DNA of 64,000 nucleotides from Bradyrhizobium glycinis (GTDB lineage Bacteria > Pseudomonadota > Alphaproteobacteria > Rhizobiales > Xanthobacteraceae), in contig NZ_JACCHQ010000019.1 in the NCBI RefSeq assembly GCF_016031655.1, positions 1 through 64,000 of the forward strand, in the 5' to 3' direction. The position numbers and the translations under genes are program-made. Shown here in pieces: positions 20,228 through 29,371 of the stretch. The notes beneath the pieces are model-generated. The model was given only the letters and a program-made list of their open reading frames with translations, had not been told where the DNA came from and made no database searches. Positions within the stretch are counted from its first letter, which is position 1, and each line of letters begins with the position of its first letter.

Positions 20228-20608
20228 ATGACAAAGAAGCCCTTCCGCCTCACGCCCTACCAGGTGCAGTTCCTGCTCGTGGTCGGATTCGTCACCGTCG
20301 GCTGCGCGCTCTACGTGCGCTATCTCGCGATCGAGTTTTCGCAGGTCGCACTCGCCTGCGACGCCGGGCTTCAGACGCTGGTCTGCAAGTCGCGCTCGGT
20401 CTCGACCGTGCTGTTCAAGAATTCGGTGTTCGGTATCGTGGCGCTGGTGGTTGCGACGCTGAACCTGATGCGGCCCTCGATCGTGCTGCTCACCGTCGGC
20501 CTCATCGCCGCCGGCCTCGGCATCGTGCTCTACAATGTCGTGCTGTCGGGCCTTGCGATCGGCCTGCTCATTCTTGGCTTTGCTCGGCCCGCGCCCGCCA
20601 CAGCGTGA
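20228..20608 (+). CDS. Small integral membrane protein
   Basis: A 126-residue protein with about four hydrophobic segments (FLLVVGFVTVGCALYVRYLA, VFGIVALVVATLNLM, SIVLLTVGLIAAGLGIVLY, VVLSGLAIGLLILGF) and two cysteines in the first periplasmic or cytoplasmic loop (ALACDAG, LVCKSRS). Start at ATG 20228; the frame is open upstream to 20138 but without coding character. Its last 41 bases overlap the 3' end of ndvC on the other strand. No family recognised with certainty. Confidence 0.75.
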   Translation: MTKKPFRLTPYQVQFLLVVGFVTVGCALYVRYLAIEFSQVALACDAGLQTLVCKSRSVSTVLFKNSVFGIVALVVATLNLMRPSIVLLTVGLIAAGLGIVLYNVVLSGLAIGLLILGFARPAPATA

Positions 20609-22247
20609 GGGCGAACAACAGATAGATCGCGCAGGTCCACAGCGACTGCCAATTGTCGCGGCCTTCGTTGAACAGCACGTACACGGCCGACAGCGCCAGC
20701 ACGCCTGCGAACACCGCTTCGGCGATCGGACGCTGGCCGATCTGCGGCCGGTTCAGCATCAAAAGCGCGAACGGCACCACCGCCATCGTCAGCGTGGCGT
20801 AGGGAAAATCCTTGTAACGCGGGTCGAACACGAAGCCGAGCGCGGTCGCGGAAGCGATCACCGCCGTCACTGCCAGCGTCAGGCCGAGCACCGCGGTGAG
20901 CTTCGACCATTTCCGCCCCTCGCGCGGGCCGAGCAGATCGAGGAAGGTCGGCAGGCTGCGGCCGATCACCATCGCCTGCGCGCAGAAGATCGGCGACAGG
21001 ATGCCGGCCAGCAGCAACGCGCCCCAGAGCAGCCAGCCGCCTATCCCGTAGCTCTCGTAATACATCTTGTCGGCGCCGATCCCGAGCAGGATTCCGGCAG
21101 TCGTCGCCGAGATGCCGACGCCGAGCCAGGCCGGCAAGCGCGGCGTCCACGGCCGGCGGCGCAGCGTGATCAGCGCGACCGCGAACACCAGCACGGAAAG
21201 GCCCATGCCGGCGCCCATGTACCATTTCCAGTACGGGAAATTGCTGATCGGCTGGCCCGGCGGATATTTCAGGCTGCGCCGCACCGAATCGTACAGGCCC
21301 CAATAGCCGCCGACGGTGCCTTCCAGCCTGCGCTTCCACGGCTGGTCGTAGGACTCGATCAGGTTGACGCGGAACTTCTGCGCCTTCGCAAGGCTCAGGA
21401 TTTCCGAGACGACGCGCGCCTGGTTGGTGCGCGAGGGCAGCGCGCCGTCGCGCATGCGGCCCTGGCTCGGCCAGCCGGTTTCGCCGATCAGGATCTCCTT
21501 GCCGGGAAACGCCACTGCCATGCGCTCGCGGATGGACTCGACATGGGCGGCGGCGAACTTCGCCTTGATGGGGAAATCCTCCCAGTAAGGCAGGATATGG
21601 ATCGTGACGAAGTCGACCGCGTCATAGACCTCGCGGTTCTTCAGCCAATATTCCCACACATCGGCATAGGTGACGGGCACGCCGACCTGGGTCTTCACCA
21701 AGCGGATGATGGAGACGAGGTCCGCCGTCGTCATCTCACCGCGCAGCAGCACCTCGTTGCCGACGATGACCGCGGTGATGATGTCCGGGAATTGCTTGAT
21801 GAGGCGAATGGCGAGCCCGGCCTGCTCGTAATTCTTGGTGCGGTTGCTGGAGAGCCAGATGCCCTGCAGCACTTTCAGTCCGCCGACCTTGGCGGCGATC
21901 GCCGGCACCTGGTCGAGCCCGTTCTCCATCGAATAGGTGCGGACGCAGTCGGTGATCTCCTTGAGCTGGCGCAGGTCCTGCTCGATCTGGTCGGCCTCGA
22001 TATGGGTCCATGCGTCCAGCGGCGACTGCTCGCCTCGGAACGGCGCGTAGGAGACGCATTGAACCTTGTCGGCGGGATCGATCGGAGCGCGCGCGAGCGT
22101 GATCGGCGTGGCAAGCCACCACCACACGGCAGCGATCGCACCCAACGAAACGAGCAGAAGCGCCAGTGGCGTACGAAGAGAAATCGGTTCCGTCCTCCGC
22201 GAAGGGCCGTCGATTACCTTCTCGCACGCCGTCTGCCAAGGGGGCAC
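20568..22247 (-). CDS. ndvC: Membrane GH17-domain protein of cyclic beta-(1,3),(1,6)-glucan synthesis (NdvC-like)
   Basis: A 559-residue protein (about 62 kDa, the size reported for Bradyrhizobium NdvC). One N-terminal membrane anchor (LALLLVSLGAIAAVWWWLA) precedes a GH17 fold with proton donor Glu165 in IVGNEVLLRG and nucleophile Glu256 in ILIGETGWPSQG; the C-terminal third has about seven to eight membrane segments. NdvC is known to be needed for the 1,6-linkages of the periplasmic cyclic glucans; with a GH17 fold it probably works as a transglycosylase. It is divergent from the ndvD-like gene (208 bp apart), and ndvB lies just beyond, which supports the assignment. Overlaps the 3' end of the small membrane gene at 20228-20608. 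Confidence 0.88.
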   Translation of the reverse strand: MPPWQTACEKVIDGPSRRTEPISLRTPLALLLVSLGAIAAVWWWLATPITLARAPIDPADKVQCVSYAPFRGEQSPLDAWTHIEADQIEQDLRQLKEITDCVRTYSMENGLDQVPAIAAKVGGLKVLQGIWLSSNRTKNYEQAGLAIRLIKQFPDIITAVIVGNEVLLRGEMTTADLVSIIRLVKTQVGVPVTYADVWEYWLKNREVYDAVDFVTIHILPYWEDFPIKAKFAAAHVESIRERMAVAFPGKEILIGETGWPSQGRMRDGALPSRTNQARVVSEILSLAKAQKFRVNLIESYDQPWKRRLEGTVGGYWGLYDSVRRSLKYPPGQPISNFPYWKWYMGAGMGLSVLVFAVALITLRRRPWTPRLPAWLGVGISATTAGILLGIGADKMYYESYGIGGWLLWGALLLAGILSPIFCAQAMVIGRSLPTFLDLLGPREGRKWSKLTAVLGLTLAVTAVIASATALGFVFDPRYKDFPYATLTMAVVPFALLMLNRPQIGQRPIAEAVFAGVLALSAVYVLFNEGRDNWQSLWTCAIYLLFALTLWRARAEQSQE

Positions 22248-22455
22248 GTCCGGTGGATCCCTCGCGCCCCCAAAGGAATTTACCTGCGGCCGTTCGACCG
22301 TGATCTAGGATCGTGACTTTGCTGGACAAAATTCGAAATACAGGTCATGGACTCCCAAAGACTTTTCCGCCGCATTGGAGACCCATTTGGACGCCATCAG
22401 CTTGCGCGTCCGCGGGGCTCCTGACGCGGACGGCCAGCGATACATTGGGGAATTC

Positions 22456-23049
22456 ATGCGGCAACGGGTGTTCGAGTTACGAAATGCGGTCCTGCGGCAG
22501 TTCGCCGCCACCTTGGCCATCTCCTGCCTGCTCGTTCTGACCGGTGCTGGCGGAGCCCTCGCCCAGAGCGGCACGCCGGCCCCGGCCGACCAGGGCAAGG
22601 CGGCCGCCCAGCCCGCTGATGCCGCCAAGGACGCCGCCCAGAATCAGCGCCGCACCGACGAATTCGCGGAGGCCGCCCAGGTCATCAACGGCCCGGCCGG
22701 CAATCCCGAATGCGTCTGGCTCGGCCGGCGCGTGGTGCGGCTGATGTGGCGGGACGACCTCGATACCGCGTTCCGCCATCTCGACCTCTACGACCGCTTC
22801 GGCTGCCCCGGCGGCCACATCCAGGCCGCGTTCCGCTGCCTGACCCGCTTCGGCGGCCAGATCGATCCCAAAGTGGCGGAAACCCTGGATAGCCGCGTGC
22901 ACGCGTGCTGGATCAACCCGGCCGCCCAGCCGCAGCAAGCGGCGGCGGCCGCGGCCTCCCAGCCGGCAGCGCCGGCCGCCAATGCACAGCCGCAGCCGGC
23001 CGCGAGCCCCTCGCCTGCGGCAAGCCCGTCTCCGGCCCCGGCGAAATAG
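22456..23049 (+). CDS. ndvD: Beta-(1,3),(1,6)-glucan biosynthesis protein, NdvD-like
   Basis: A 197-residue exported protein located between ndvC and ndvB, the position described for ndvD, a third gene needed for Bradyrhizobium cyclic glucan synthesis. The ATG at 22456 follows GGGGAATTC and gives a signal peptide (FAATLAISCLLVLTGAGGALAQ); an upstream TTG at 22375 would hide it. The mature part has a linker, a compact domain with four cysteines (ECVWLGRR, FGCPGGH, FRCLTRFG, ACWINP) and an Ala/Pro/Gln-rich tail of about 50 residues. The four cysteines suggest two disulfides in the periplasm. No enzymatic motif is visible. Assignment rests on position, length and secretion. Confidence 0.75.
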   Translation: MRQRVFELRNAVLRQFAATLAISCLLVLTGAGGALAQSGTPAPADQGKAAAQPADAAKDAAQNQRRTDEFAEAAQVINGPAGNPECVWLGRRVVRLMWRDDLDTAFRHLDLYDRFGCPGGHIQAAFRCLTRFGGQIDPKVAETLDSRVHACWINPAAQPQQAAAAAASQPAAPAANAQPQPAASPSPAASPSPAPAK

Positions 23050-23266
23050 CAGCCGCCCGTTTCAGCTGCCGTTCAGGAACGGTCGGCCATAGAGACGCTT
23101 GGCACTGCCGCGCGTCGTTCGAAAAGGCCATGCCCTCATAAGGACATGAGGCCATGACAGTTGTGAAACCGCGCGGCAGAGATATGCTTCCTTTGCCGCG
23201 GACACGGTCGGATCTCGGGGTCGGATCCGCTGCCCTGCCACCTCAGCCCCTATTGGTTTAGCCGCG

Positions 23267-25927
23267 ATGCGCGTTGTCGCCGCCGTTCTGTTGCTCGTGT
23301 CTGCGCTCCACGCAGGCGTCTGGGGAGTCCTGCGCGACAGGGAACCTGCGCCGGACTTCAAGGGCCTGCTGCCGAGCCTGTCCTATACGCCGTTCGAACC
23401 GGGCCATGTCGTCGACCTCAACGTCGACCCCGACAAGATTCGCGCGGACATGAAGAAGCTCTCGACCCTCACGCGAGCGATCCGGTCCTACACCGCGACG
23501 GAAGGCAGCGAGCTGGTGCCGCCGATCGCGGCCGAGTTCGGCCTCAAGGTCACGGTCGGCGCCTGGATCGACAAGGACGAGGATCGCAACGAGCGGGAGA
23601 TCAAGGCCGCCATCGAGCTCGCCCGCAAGAACAGCAACGTGATCGGCATCGTGGTCGGCAACGAGGTGATCTACCGCGGCGACCAGAAGATCGAGGACCT
23701 CATCAACAAGATCAAGAAGGTCAAGGGCGCGGTCCGCGTTCCCGTTACGACGGGCGAGATCTGGAACATCTGGCGCGATTTTCCGGACCTCGCCTCCAGC
23801 GTCGACTTCATCGCCGCGCACGTGCTGCCCTACTGGGAAAACTTCCGTTCGGATCAGGCCGTCGACCAGGCCGTGGACCGCTACAACCTCCTGCGCAATC
23901 AGTTCCCGGGCAAGCGCATCGTGATCGCCGAGTTCGGATGGCCGAGCGCAGGCTATAATTTGCGCAGCGCAGACCCAGGTCCGTTCCAGCAGGCGCTGAC
24001 TTTGCGCAACTTCGTCACCCGCGCCGAAGCGCTCGGCATGGACTACAACATCGTCGAAGCCATCGATCGGCCCTGGAAATTCTTCGAAGGCGGCGTCGGT
24101 CCGTATTGGGGCATCCTCAATGCCAGCAGCGAACCGAAATTCGCCTGGACCGGCCCGGTCGAGAACCCCGACTACTGGAAGCTGATGGGTATCGCGCTCC
24201 TGGTCGGCGTGCTGCTATCGCTGCCGATCCTCCGGATCGAGAAGGCGACCGCCAGGCAGGCCTTCCTGCTGTCGGCGACCGCCAACGGCGTCGGCGCCTG
24301 GGCTGCGACCGTGTTCGCCTATTGGAACGGCCACTACTTCCTGTTCGGCTCGGCCTTCGCGCTGACGCTCGGCATGATCCTCCTTGTTCCGCTGGTCCTC
24401 ATCGCGATGGCGCGCATCGACGAGATCGCCGCGGTCGCCTTCGGCCGGCCGCCGCAGCGTCTGATCGCGAAGAACAAGCCGGTCGAGAACGTTCCCGAGA
24501 CTTACTGCCCGAAGGTCTCGATCCATATCCCCGCTTACTTCGAGCCGGTCGAGATGCTGAAGCAGACGCTGGATGCGCTGTCGCGGCTGAACTATCCGAA
24601 CTACGAATGCGTGGTGATCATCAACAACACGCCGGACCCGGCCTTCTGGCAGCCAATCCAGGACCATTGCCGCGCGCTGGGTGAACGCTTCAAGTTCATC
24701 AACGCCGAGAAGGTGCAGGGCTTCAAGGCCGGCGCGCTGCGCATCGCGATGGACCGCACCGCGGCGGATGCCGAGATCATCGGCATCCTCGATGCCGATT
24801 ATGTCGTCGAGCCCGACTGGCTGAAGGACCTCGTGCCGGCCTTCGCCGACCCGCGCGTCGGCCTCGTGCAGGCGCCGCAGGAGCACCGCGACGGCGATCT
24901 GTCGATCATGCACTACATCATGAACGGCGAATATGCCGGCTTCTTCGACATCGGCATGGTCCAGCGCAACGAGGCCAACGCCATCATCGTGCACGGCACG
25001 ATGTGCCTGATCCGCCGCGCCGCGATGGACATGGCCGGCGGCTGGTCGAGCGACACGATCTGCGAGGATTCCGATCTCGGCCTTGCGATCCAGGAGCTCG
25101 GCTGGACCACCCATTACACCAACACGCGCTACGGCGCGGGCCTACTGCCCGACACCTATGAGGCCTTCAAGAAGCAGCGGCACCGCTGGGCCTATGGCGG
25201 CCTGCAGATCGTCAAGAAGCACTGGCGCCGCTTCCTGCCCGGTGCGAGTCGGCTGACGCCCGACCAGAAGCGCGAATATGGCCTGGGCTGGCTGAACTGG
25301 CTGGGCGCCGAAAGCCTCGGCGTGGTCGTGGCGCTGCTCAACCTCGTCTGGGTGCCGATCGTCGCCTTCGCCGACATCGCCATCCCTGACAAGATCCTGA
25401 CGCTGCCGATCATCGGCGCCTTCGTCGTCTCGCTGGTGCACTTCCTGTCGATGTACCGCGCCCGCGTCGCCATCAAGCCCGGCCAGATGCTGGGTGCCAT
25501 GATCGCGGCGATGAGTGTGCAATGGACGGTGTCGCGCGCGGTGGCGCAAGGCCTGATCACCGAGCACATCGCCTTCGCCCGCACCTCCAAGGGCGGGCTC
25601 AGCCGGATGTCGATTGAGTTCCAGGCGTTCTGGGAGGCGGTGATCGGCACCCTGCTCCTGGTCGGCGCCGGCGTGCTGATCGCCACCAACAGCTACAAGC
25701 AGATCACCGAGATCTACATCTTCGCCGGCGTCCTGGTGCTGCAGAGTCTGCCGTTCCTCGCCGCGGTCGCCATTGCCATCCTCGAGCTCAGCCGCATCAA
25801 CTCGTTCCAGTTCTGGCGCGACAGCGCGATCCGCACCGCCGAGCTGATCGGGCTCCGCCCGGTCGCGCTGCCCCAGGTGGGCGCGCCGCAGCCGGTACCG
25901 ACCGAGGTCCGGCGGGAGACGAACTGA
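23267..25927 (+). CDS. ndvB: Cyclic beta-1,3-glucan synthase with GH17 and GT2 domains (Bradyrhizobium-type NdvB)
   Basis: An 886-residue inner-membrane protein. A signal-anchor (residues 2-20) is followed by a periplasmic GH17 domain (about 40-290) with Glu133 in VVGNEVIYRG and Glu222 in IAEFGWPSAG, two or three membrane segments, then a cytosolic GT2 processive glycosyltransferase domain (about 415-650) with DAD at 509-511, ED at 600-601 and QRHRW at 637-641, and further membrane segments. This combines UDP-glucose polymerisation with a transglycosylase able to cyclise the chain. It is unrelated in layout to the 2800-residue NdvB/ChvB of Rhizobium and Agrobacterium. The glucans matter for osmotic adaptation and legume nodulation. 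Start ATG at 23267. Confidence 0.93.
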   Translation: MRVVAAVLLLVSALHAGVWGVLRDREPAPDFKGLLPSLSYTPFEPGHVVDLNVDPDKIRADMKKLSTLTRAIRSYTATEGSELVPPIAAEFGLKVTVGAWIDKDEDRNEREIKAAIELARKNSNVIGIVVGNEVIYRGDQKIEDLINKIKKVKGAVRVPVTTGEIWNIWRDFPDLASSVDFIAAHVLPYWENFRSDQAVDQAVDRYNLLRNQFPGKRIVIAEFGWPSAGYNLRSADPGPFQQALTLRNFVTRAEALGMDYNIVEAIDRPWKFFEGGVGPYWGILNASSEPKFAWTGPVENPDYWKLMGIALLVGVLLSLPILRIEKATARQAFLLSATANGVGAWAATVFAYWNGHYFLFGSAFALTLGMILLVPLVLIAMARIDEIAAVAFGRPPQRLIAKNKPVENVPETYCPKVSIHIPAYFEPVEMLKQTLDALSRLNYPNYECVVIINNTPDPAFWQPIQDHCRALGERFKFINAEKVQGFKAGALRIAMDRTAADAEIIGILDADYVVEPDWLKDLVPAFADPRVGLVQAPQEHRDGDLSIMHYIMNGEYAGFFDIGMVQRNEANAIIVHGTMCLIRRAAMDMAGGWSSDTICEDSDLGLAIQELGWTTHYTNTRYGAGLLPDTYEAFKKQRHRWAYGGLQIVKKHWRRFLPGASRLTPDQKREYGLGWLNWLGAESLGVVVALLNLVWVPIVAFADIAIPDKILTLPIIGAFVVSLVHFLSMYRARVAIKPGQMLGAMIAAMSVQWTVSRAVAQGLITEHIAFARTSKGGLSRMSIEFQAFWEAVIGTLLLVGAGVLIATNSYKQITEIYIFAGVLVLQSLPFLAAVAIAILELSRINSFQFWRDSAIRTAELIGLRPVALPQVGAPQPVPTEVRRETN

Positions 25928-25979
25928 CGAGCGGGCGCGCCCGCCTGCGGCGGGCCCTTCCAGGATCAAAGCGAGCTTC

Positions 25980-26060
25980 TCGGCAAGGTCCTTCGACCCT
26001 CATGATGAGGAGCCGGCCCAAAGGCGGGCGCTCCGGACGATGCTCCGCATCGCCGGGCGA
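25980..26060. repeat. Dispersed intergenic repeat between ndvB and tRNA-Lys
   Basis: The stretch with GGTCCTTCGACCCTCATGAT, GAGGAGC and AAGGCGGGC is a variant of the repeat also found at 52878-53020 and 54133-54285 (CATCCTTCGAG, CTCAGGATGAG forms). The whole 25928-26364 interval (437 bp) holds this repeat, a GC-rich hairpin just after ndvB (CCCGCC/GGCGGG) and the upstream region of the tRNA; I see no gene in it. Confidence 0.55.
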
Positions 26061-26364
26061 ACTATTGCAGGCCGAGCTCATTCGGCGATCTCCGGCAGTT
26101 CAGCGTGGATGAAGGCTCACCAATCAGGTTGAAATTCCCAGCCTAACCAGCGGACGCCACGAGCGAATCCCCGGCCCTGCCGCGATCTTCGCCAACCACC
26201 CGCACTATTGACCTCCGCAGCCACTCCCCCTACACAGCGCGGGCCGAAAGCATGATCCGGAAACAACCGGTTTTCCCCGCGACGCATTTGGCGCAGCGGC
26301 AAGATATGCTTCTCGAATGTCCGATCACGATGGCGACCACGTCATAGCCATCAGCGGCCATGGG

Positions 26365-26439
26365 AGCGCGTAGCTCAGCCGGTAGAGCACGTGACTTTTA
26401 ATCACGGGGTCCTGGGTTCGAGCCCCAGCGCGCTCACCA
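26365..26439 (+). tRNA. tRNA-Lys (anticodon UUU)
   Basis: The acceptor arms GAGCGCG (26365-26371) and CGCGCTC pair perfectly and the 3' ACCA is encoded. The D-arm is GCTC/GAGC, the anticodon stem CGTGA/TCACG encloses the loop CTTTTAA with anticodon TTT, and the T-arm is CTGGG-TTCGAGC-CCCAG. All cloverleaf elements are standard. The next 2 kb are lower in GC and hold a toxin-antitoxin-like pair, so this tRNA may be an integration site. Confidence 0.97.
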
Positions 26440-26497
26440 AAAGAAATCAGAGAGTTAGGACAGATTTAGGTGTCGAGCCGCGCGCCCTCGGTTCGTC

Positions 26498-26518
26498 GGG
26501 GCCACTTCTAGGGCCACA
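26498..26518. repeat. GGGGCCAC-type tandem motif beside tRNA-Lys
   Basis: GGGGCCAC and GGGCCACA occur five bases apart, about 60 bp downstream of the tRNA. Paired motifs of this form are often seen as arm-type integrase sites beside tRNA-targeted islands. No integrase gene is present, so this would be a remnant; the reading is tentative. Confidence 0.35.
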
Positions 26519-26583
26519 TGGCACGCTAGGGACTCCCTAAACATATCGCGCTATGCAAAATTTGACCGGCGGGAATCTGGCAG

Positions 26584-27759
26584 ATGTCGAAGGCGTTCAT
26601 AAACGGCGCGGTGCTCCGATGGGCTCGGGAACGGGCCGACATGCCCCCCGAGCAACTTGCAAAGAAGATCGGTCAAAAGGCTGATCGGCTTGCCCGATGG
26701 GAAGCCGGTGAAGATCAGCCAACCTTCAAACAGGCCGTTCGACTAGCATCGGTTACGCATGTGCCGTTCGGGTATTTCTTTCTACCCCAGCCTCCCGTCG
26801 AAGATCTCCCGTTACCAGATCTTCGAACCGTTGGCGGAGAGCCCGCTCGCGCTTTCGACTCCAACACAACAGACCTAATCCGCGACGTACTCTTCAAGCA
26901 CGCTTGGTTTGTAGAGCACCTTAAGCAGCAGGGTCATGAGCCTTTGTCGTTCGTTGCTCGATATCGCCTAACCGATTCTCCAGTTGATATAGCTGCCAAC
27001 ATTCGAAGCACCTTGAATCTTACAGATGCAACGGCTCGGTCGGCGAATTGGGAAGAGTTCATCCGATTGCTCATTGATAGCGCTGAAGCAGCCGGCGTAT
27101 GGATCATGAGAACGGGTATCGTCGGCAGCGATACTCATCGCTCGCTGAGCGTCCGTCAATTCAGAGGCTTCGCCATAAGTGATCCTGTCGCGCCCCTCGT
27201 GTTCATCAATGGAAAAGATGCGCTCGCCGCGCAAATCTTCACTTTCGCCCATGAGTTAGCGCACATTTGGCTCGGATCCAGTGGCGTATCCAACGTTCAG
27301 ATCGGTAGAAGGGACTACGGCACGAGCCGTCGAACCGAGATCGTGTGCAACGCAGTTGCAGCTGAGCTGCTCGTTCCGCGTGACGACTTTGAAAAAAGTT
27401 GGTCGAATACGAAATCCCAGAACGCAAACTACGACGATCTGGCGCGTCGATTCAAGGTAAGCCGGATTGTGATCGCAAGGAGAGCGCTCGACCTTGGGAA
27501 AATACCTGAGGGAGCCTATTCGGCGTTCTACAAAGAAGAGGAAGATAGATGGGAAGAGGAACGACGCGAGCAAGCCGATAAGGCCAGCGGCGGCAATTTT
27601 TATAGCACCCTTCCACTGCGAAATGGATCGCGTTTTACAAATGCCGTGGTCTCCAGTGCAATGTCCGGAGACACCCTGCTTCGCGATGCAGCTTCCCTGC
27701 TAAATATTCAGCCGGCGACCGTTGTAAAGTTCTACAAAAAGGCGACGGCGCCGAAATGA
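26584..27759 (+). CDS. XRE-family regulator with ImmA/IrrE metallopeptidase domain (antitoxin-like)
   Basis: A 391-residue protein. Residues 5-60 form an XRE helix-turn-helix (WARERADMPPEQLAKKIG, RLARWEAGEDQPT); from about 150 it has an ImmA/IrrE (COG2856) domain with the zinc-protease motif HELAH at residues 223-227 and a downstream Glu-rich context (RRTEIVCNAVAAELLVP). Such proteins act as the regulatory/antitoxin partner of DUF4411 PIN-like toxins; its ATGA overlap with the next gene supports this. Base composition and codon use are clearly more AT-rich than in the flanking genes, which together with the adjacent tRNA suggests horizontal transfer. Start ATG at 26584. Confidence 0.88.
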   Translation: MSKAFINGAVLRWARERADMPPEQLAKKIGQKADRLARWEAGEDQPTFKQAVRLASVTHVPFGYFFLPQPPVEDLPLPDLRTVGGEPARAFDSNTTDLIRDVLFKHAWFVEHLKQQGHEPLSFVARYRLTDSPVDIAANIRSTLNLTDATARSANWEEFIRLLIDSAEAAGVWIMRTGIVGSDTHRSLSVRQFRGFAISDPVAPLVFINGKDALAAQIFTFAHELAHIWLGSSGVSNVQIGRRDYGTSRRTEIVCNAVAAELLVPRDDFEKSWSNTKSQNANYDDLARRFKVSRIVIARRALDLGKIPEGAYSAFYKEEEDRWEEERREQADKASGGNFYSTLPLRNGSRFTNAVVSSAMSGDTLLRDAASLLNIQPATVVKFYKKATAPK

Positions 27760-28256
27760 AGTATCTATTTGACGCGAACGTCTTCATCCAAGCCAAGAAT
27801 TGGTATTACGCATTCGACATCTGTCCGGGATTTTGGGACTGGATGGACTATGTCACCAAAGTAGACGTGGGCAGTATCGTTCCTGTTTGCGAAGAACTTA
27901 GAAAAGGTGGCGACGAGCTCGCCAAGTGGGCGAATGCGAGACGTACAGAACCGTGGTTCCTGAAAATCGACGATAAAGACACTCAAAAGGCGATGTCTGC
28001 GATTGCGGCACACGTCGCGTCCGCCGGATACCGTCCGGAAGCGCAAGCGAAATTCTTGTCGGGGGCCGATCCTTGGTTGATCGCGAAAGCTCAGATTACC
28101 GGCGCAAAAGTCATCACCCACGAACAGCCAGCACCAGCTGCCAAAGTTCGAGTGCCAATCCCCGACATATGTGACGCGTTTGGTGTTCAGTGGGGAACAC
28201 CCTACGATGCCCTTCGCGCAATGTCGGCTTCGTTCACCTTCAAAGCGCCCGGCTAG
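27756..28256 (+). CDS. DUF4411 family protein (PIN-like putative toxin nuclease)
   Basis: A 166-residue protein overlapping the XRE/ImmA gene by 4 bp (ATGA). It begins MKYLFDANVFIQAKN, where Asp6 is the first PIN acidic residue, has an acidic element in VPVCEELRKGGDELAKW, and shows the family block SGADPWLIAKAQITGAKVIT followed by a conserved Glu (HEQ). PIN folds of this kind are metal-dependent RNases, so the pair is most likely a type II toxin-antitoxin module. The gene shares the low GC of its partner. An activity other than RNA cleavage cannot be excluded. Confidence 0.85.
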   Translation: MKYLFDANVFIQAKNWYYAFDICPGFWDWMDYVTKVDVGSIVPVCEELRKGGDELAKWANARRTEPWFLKIDDKDTQKAMSAIAAHVASAGYRPEAQAKFLSGADPWLIAKAQITGAKVITHEQPAPAAKVRVPIPDICDAFGVQWGTPYDALRAMSASFTFKAPG

Positions 28257-28599
28257 GATGTCCCGGGTGTATAGCCTGGGCGGCCTACCTTCCTAAACCT
28301 GTCCGACGGGGCCATGGAGCCGCCTGACAGCAACTGTCCGGTTCTGCCCTACACCTCGGAAATTTAACCTTGGTCGGTATCTTTTGAGACACCCAGCTTG
28401 ATTGTTTGAGCAGACGATATCACCCCGGCGTGCCACGCTGCTTGGTGCGTCGGGCGGCCCCGGTGTGTCCGCAGCCAGCCCCGGAACGCCGGGGCCGTTC
28501 CTTTGGATTCACATTTGTTGATGCAGGAACATCCCTCCGGATCGAGCATGTCGTTACCGGGGCTGGCAAGTTTCATCTCGGATCTATTGTAACCCGGTA

Positions 28600-28633
28600 G
28601 GGCCGCTGTTCCAGAGCAGCGGCCCTTGTTCTT
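28600..28633 (+). terminator. Intrinsic-terminator-like hairpin
   Basis: GGGCCGCTG (28600-28608) and CAGCGGCCC (28617-28625) pair perfectly around an 8-nt loop and are followed by TTGTTCTT on the plus strand. It lies 340 bp beyond the DUF4411 stop with no supported gene immediately upstream, so it may end the toxin-antitoxin transcript or a small RNA. Confidence 0.65.
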
Positions 28634-29055
28634 GAAGCGTGGACCGGGGCGCGCCTAGCACCGCTTCTGCCGATCGCGAATTAGATTTGGCACCCTCGCG
28701 AATTGCCGGGGGCGGTTGCCCTCGAGACTATGCCTCTCTCGCATTTGCTCGGCCGCGACCACGCGCTAGCGCAGATCTTCCAATTCGGACAGCCCGGAAG
28801 CGAGTTTGTTGGAACGCTGTTTCAGAACAGCGCGCGATCGCAAGCGCCCATGTACGCTCCCCTCCGTCACCCCGCGCCGACCGGGACAATCGGGAAAATG
28901 ATGCAATCGAGGAATGCAGTCGCGAGGAGGCAGTTCCGGTGCAAAGTGCTGCGCCGATGTTGCAGTTCGTGCGATGCGAAATCGGCTCAACTCCCCTCCG
29001 CAAACGCTCAGGCCGGGCTTCACGGGACGATCGTAGATCGGCTTGGCGCCAATGA

Positions 29056-29099
29056 CGGCCCCGGCCGTGGGGGCTTTTGGGGTGTTGAGGCCGGGGCCG
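29056..29099. repeat. Perfect 11-bp GC-rich inverted repeat
   Basis: CGGCCCCGGCC (29056-29066) and GGCCGGGGCCG (29089-29099) are exact complements with a 22-nt G/T-rich spacer. The arm sequence is itself nearly palindromic. There is no T-run after it. Role unknown. Confidence 0.5.
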
Positions 29100-29371
29100 C
29101 TGGAGGTGCTTGGACCTTTGGGGAAGGCCAAAGCCACCAAAACCTAGGAAAATTCGGCAATCACTTCTGTTCGCTTTCGCACATTGCCCGTACGTTCTGT
29201 CTGCGCGGACGTGTTTTGTGTTTCCAGCTCGGAGCTGCAGTTGCGGTCGGCATACCGAGCGAGCTCCAAACGTGCCGATGCACCGCTGATCCAGGTAGGA
29301 TCATAGGAACGTTTCGACCGGCGGCGAGTCCTACAGGCGCAATCCATCCCGTTTCCTTCGTGGATCGAACG

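Larger units (their letters stand above)
28257..29371. other. Long gene-poor interval after the toxin-antitoxin pair
   Basis: About 1.1 kb with no ORF I can support on either strand. It contains a CCCCGG/CCGGGG hairpin near 28480, a clear terminator-like hairpin at 28600-28625 and a long perfect inverted repeat at 29056-29099. Frames open across it (for example 28703 onward) have composition typical of shadows. It may be the decayed remainder of the island that brought in the module at 26584-28256. Confidence 0.5.

Noticed and set aside
28406..28600. A 64-codon TTG-started ORF ending just at the terminator-like hairpin
   Set aside because: No ribosome binding site, basic/proline-rich start and no recognisable fold; more likely non-coding.
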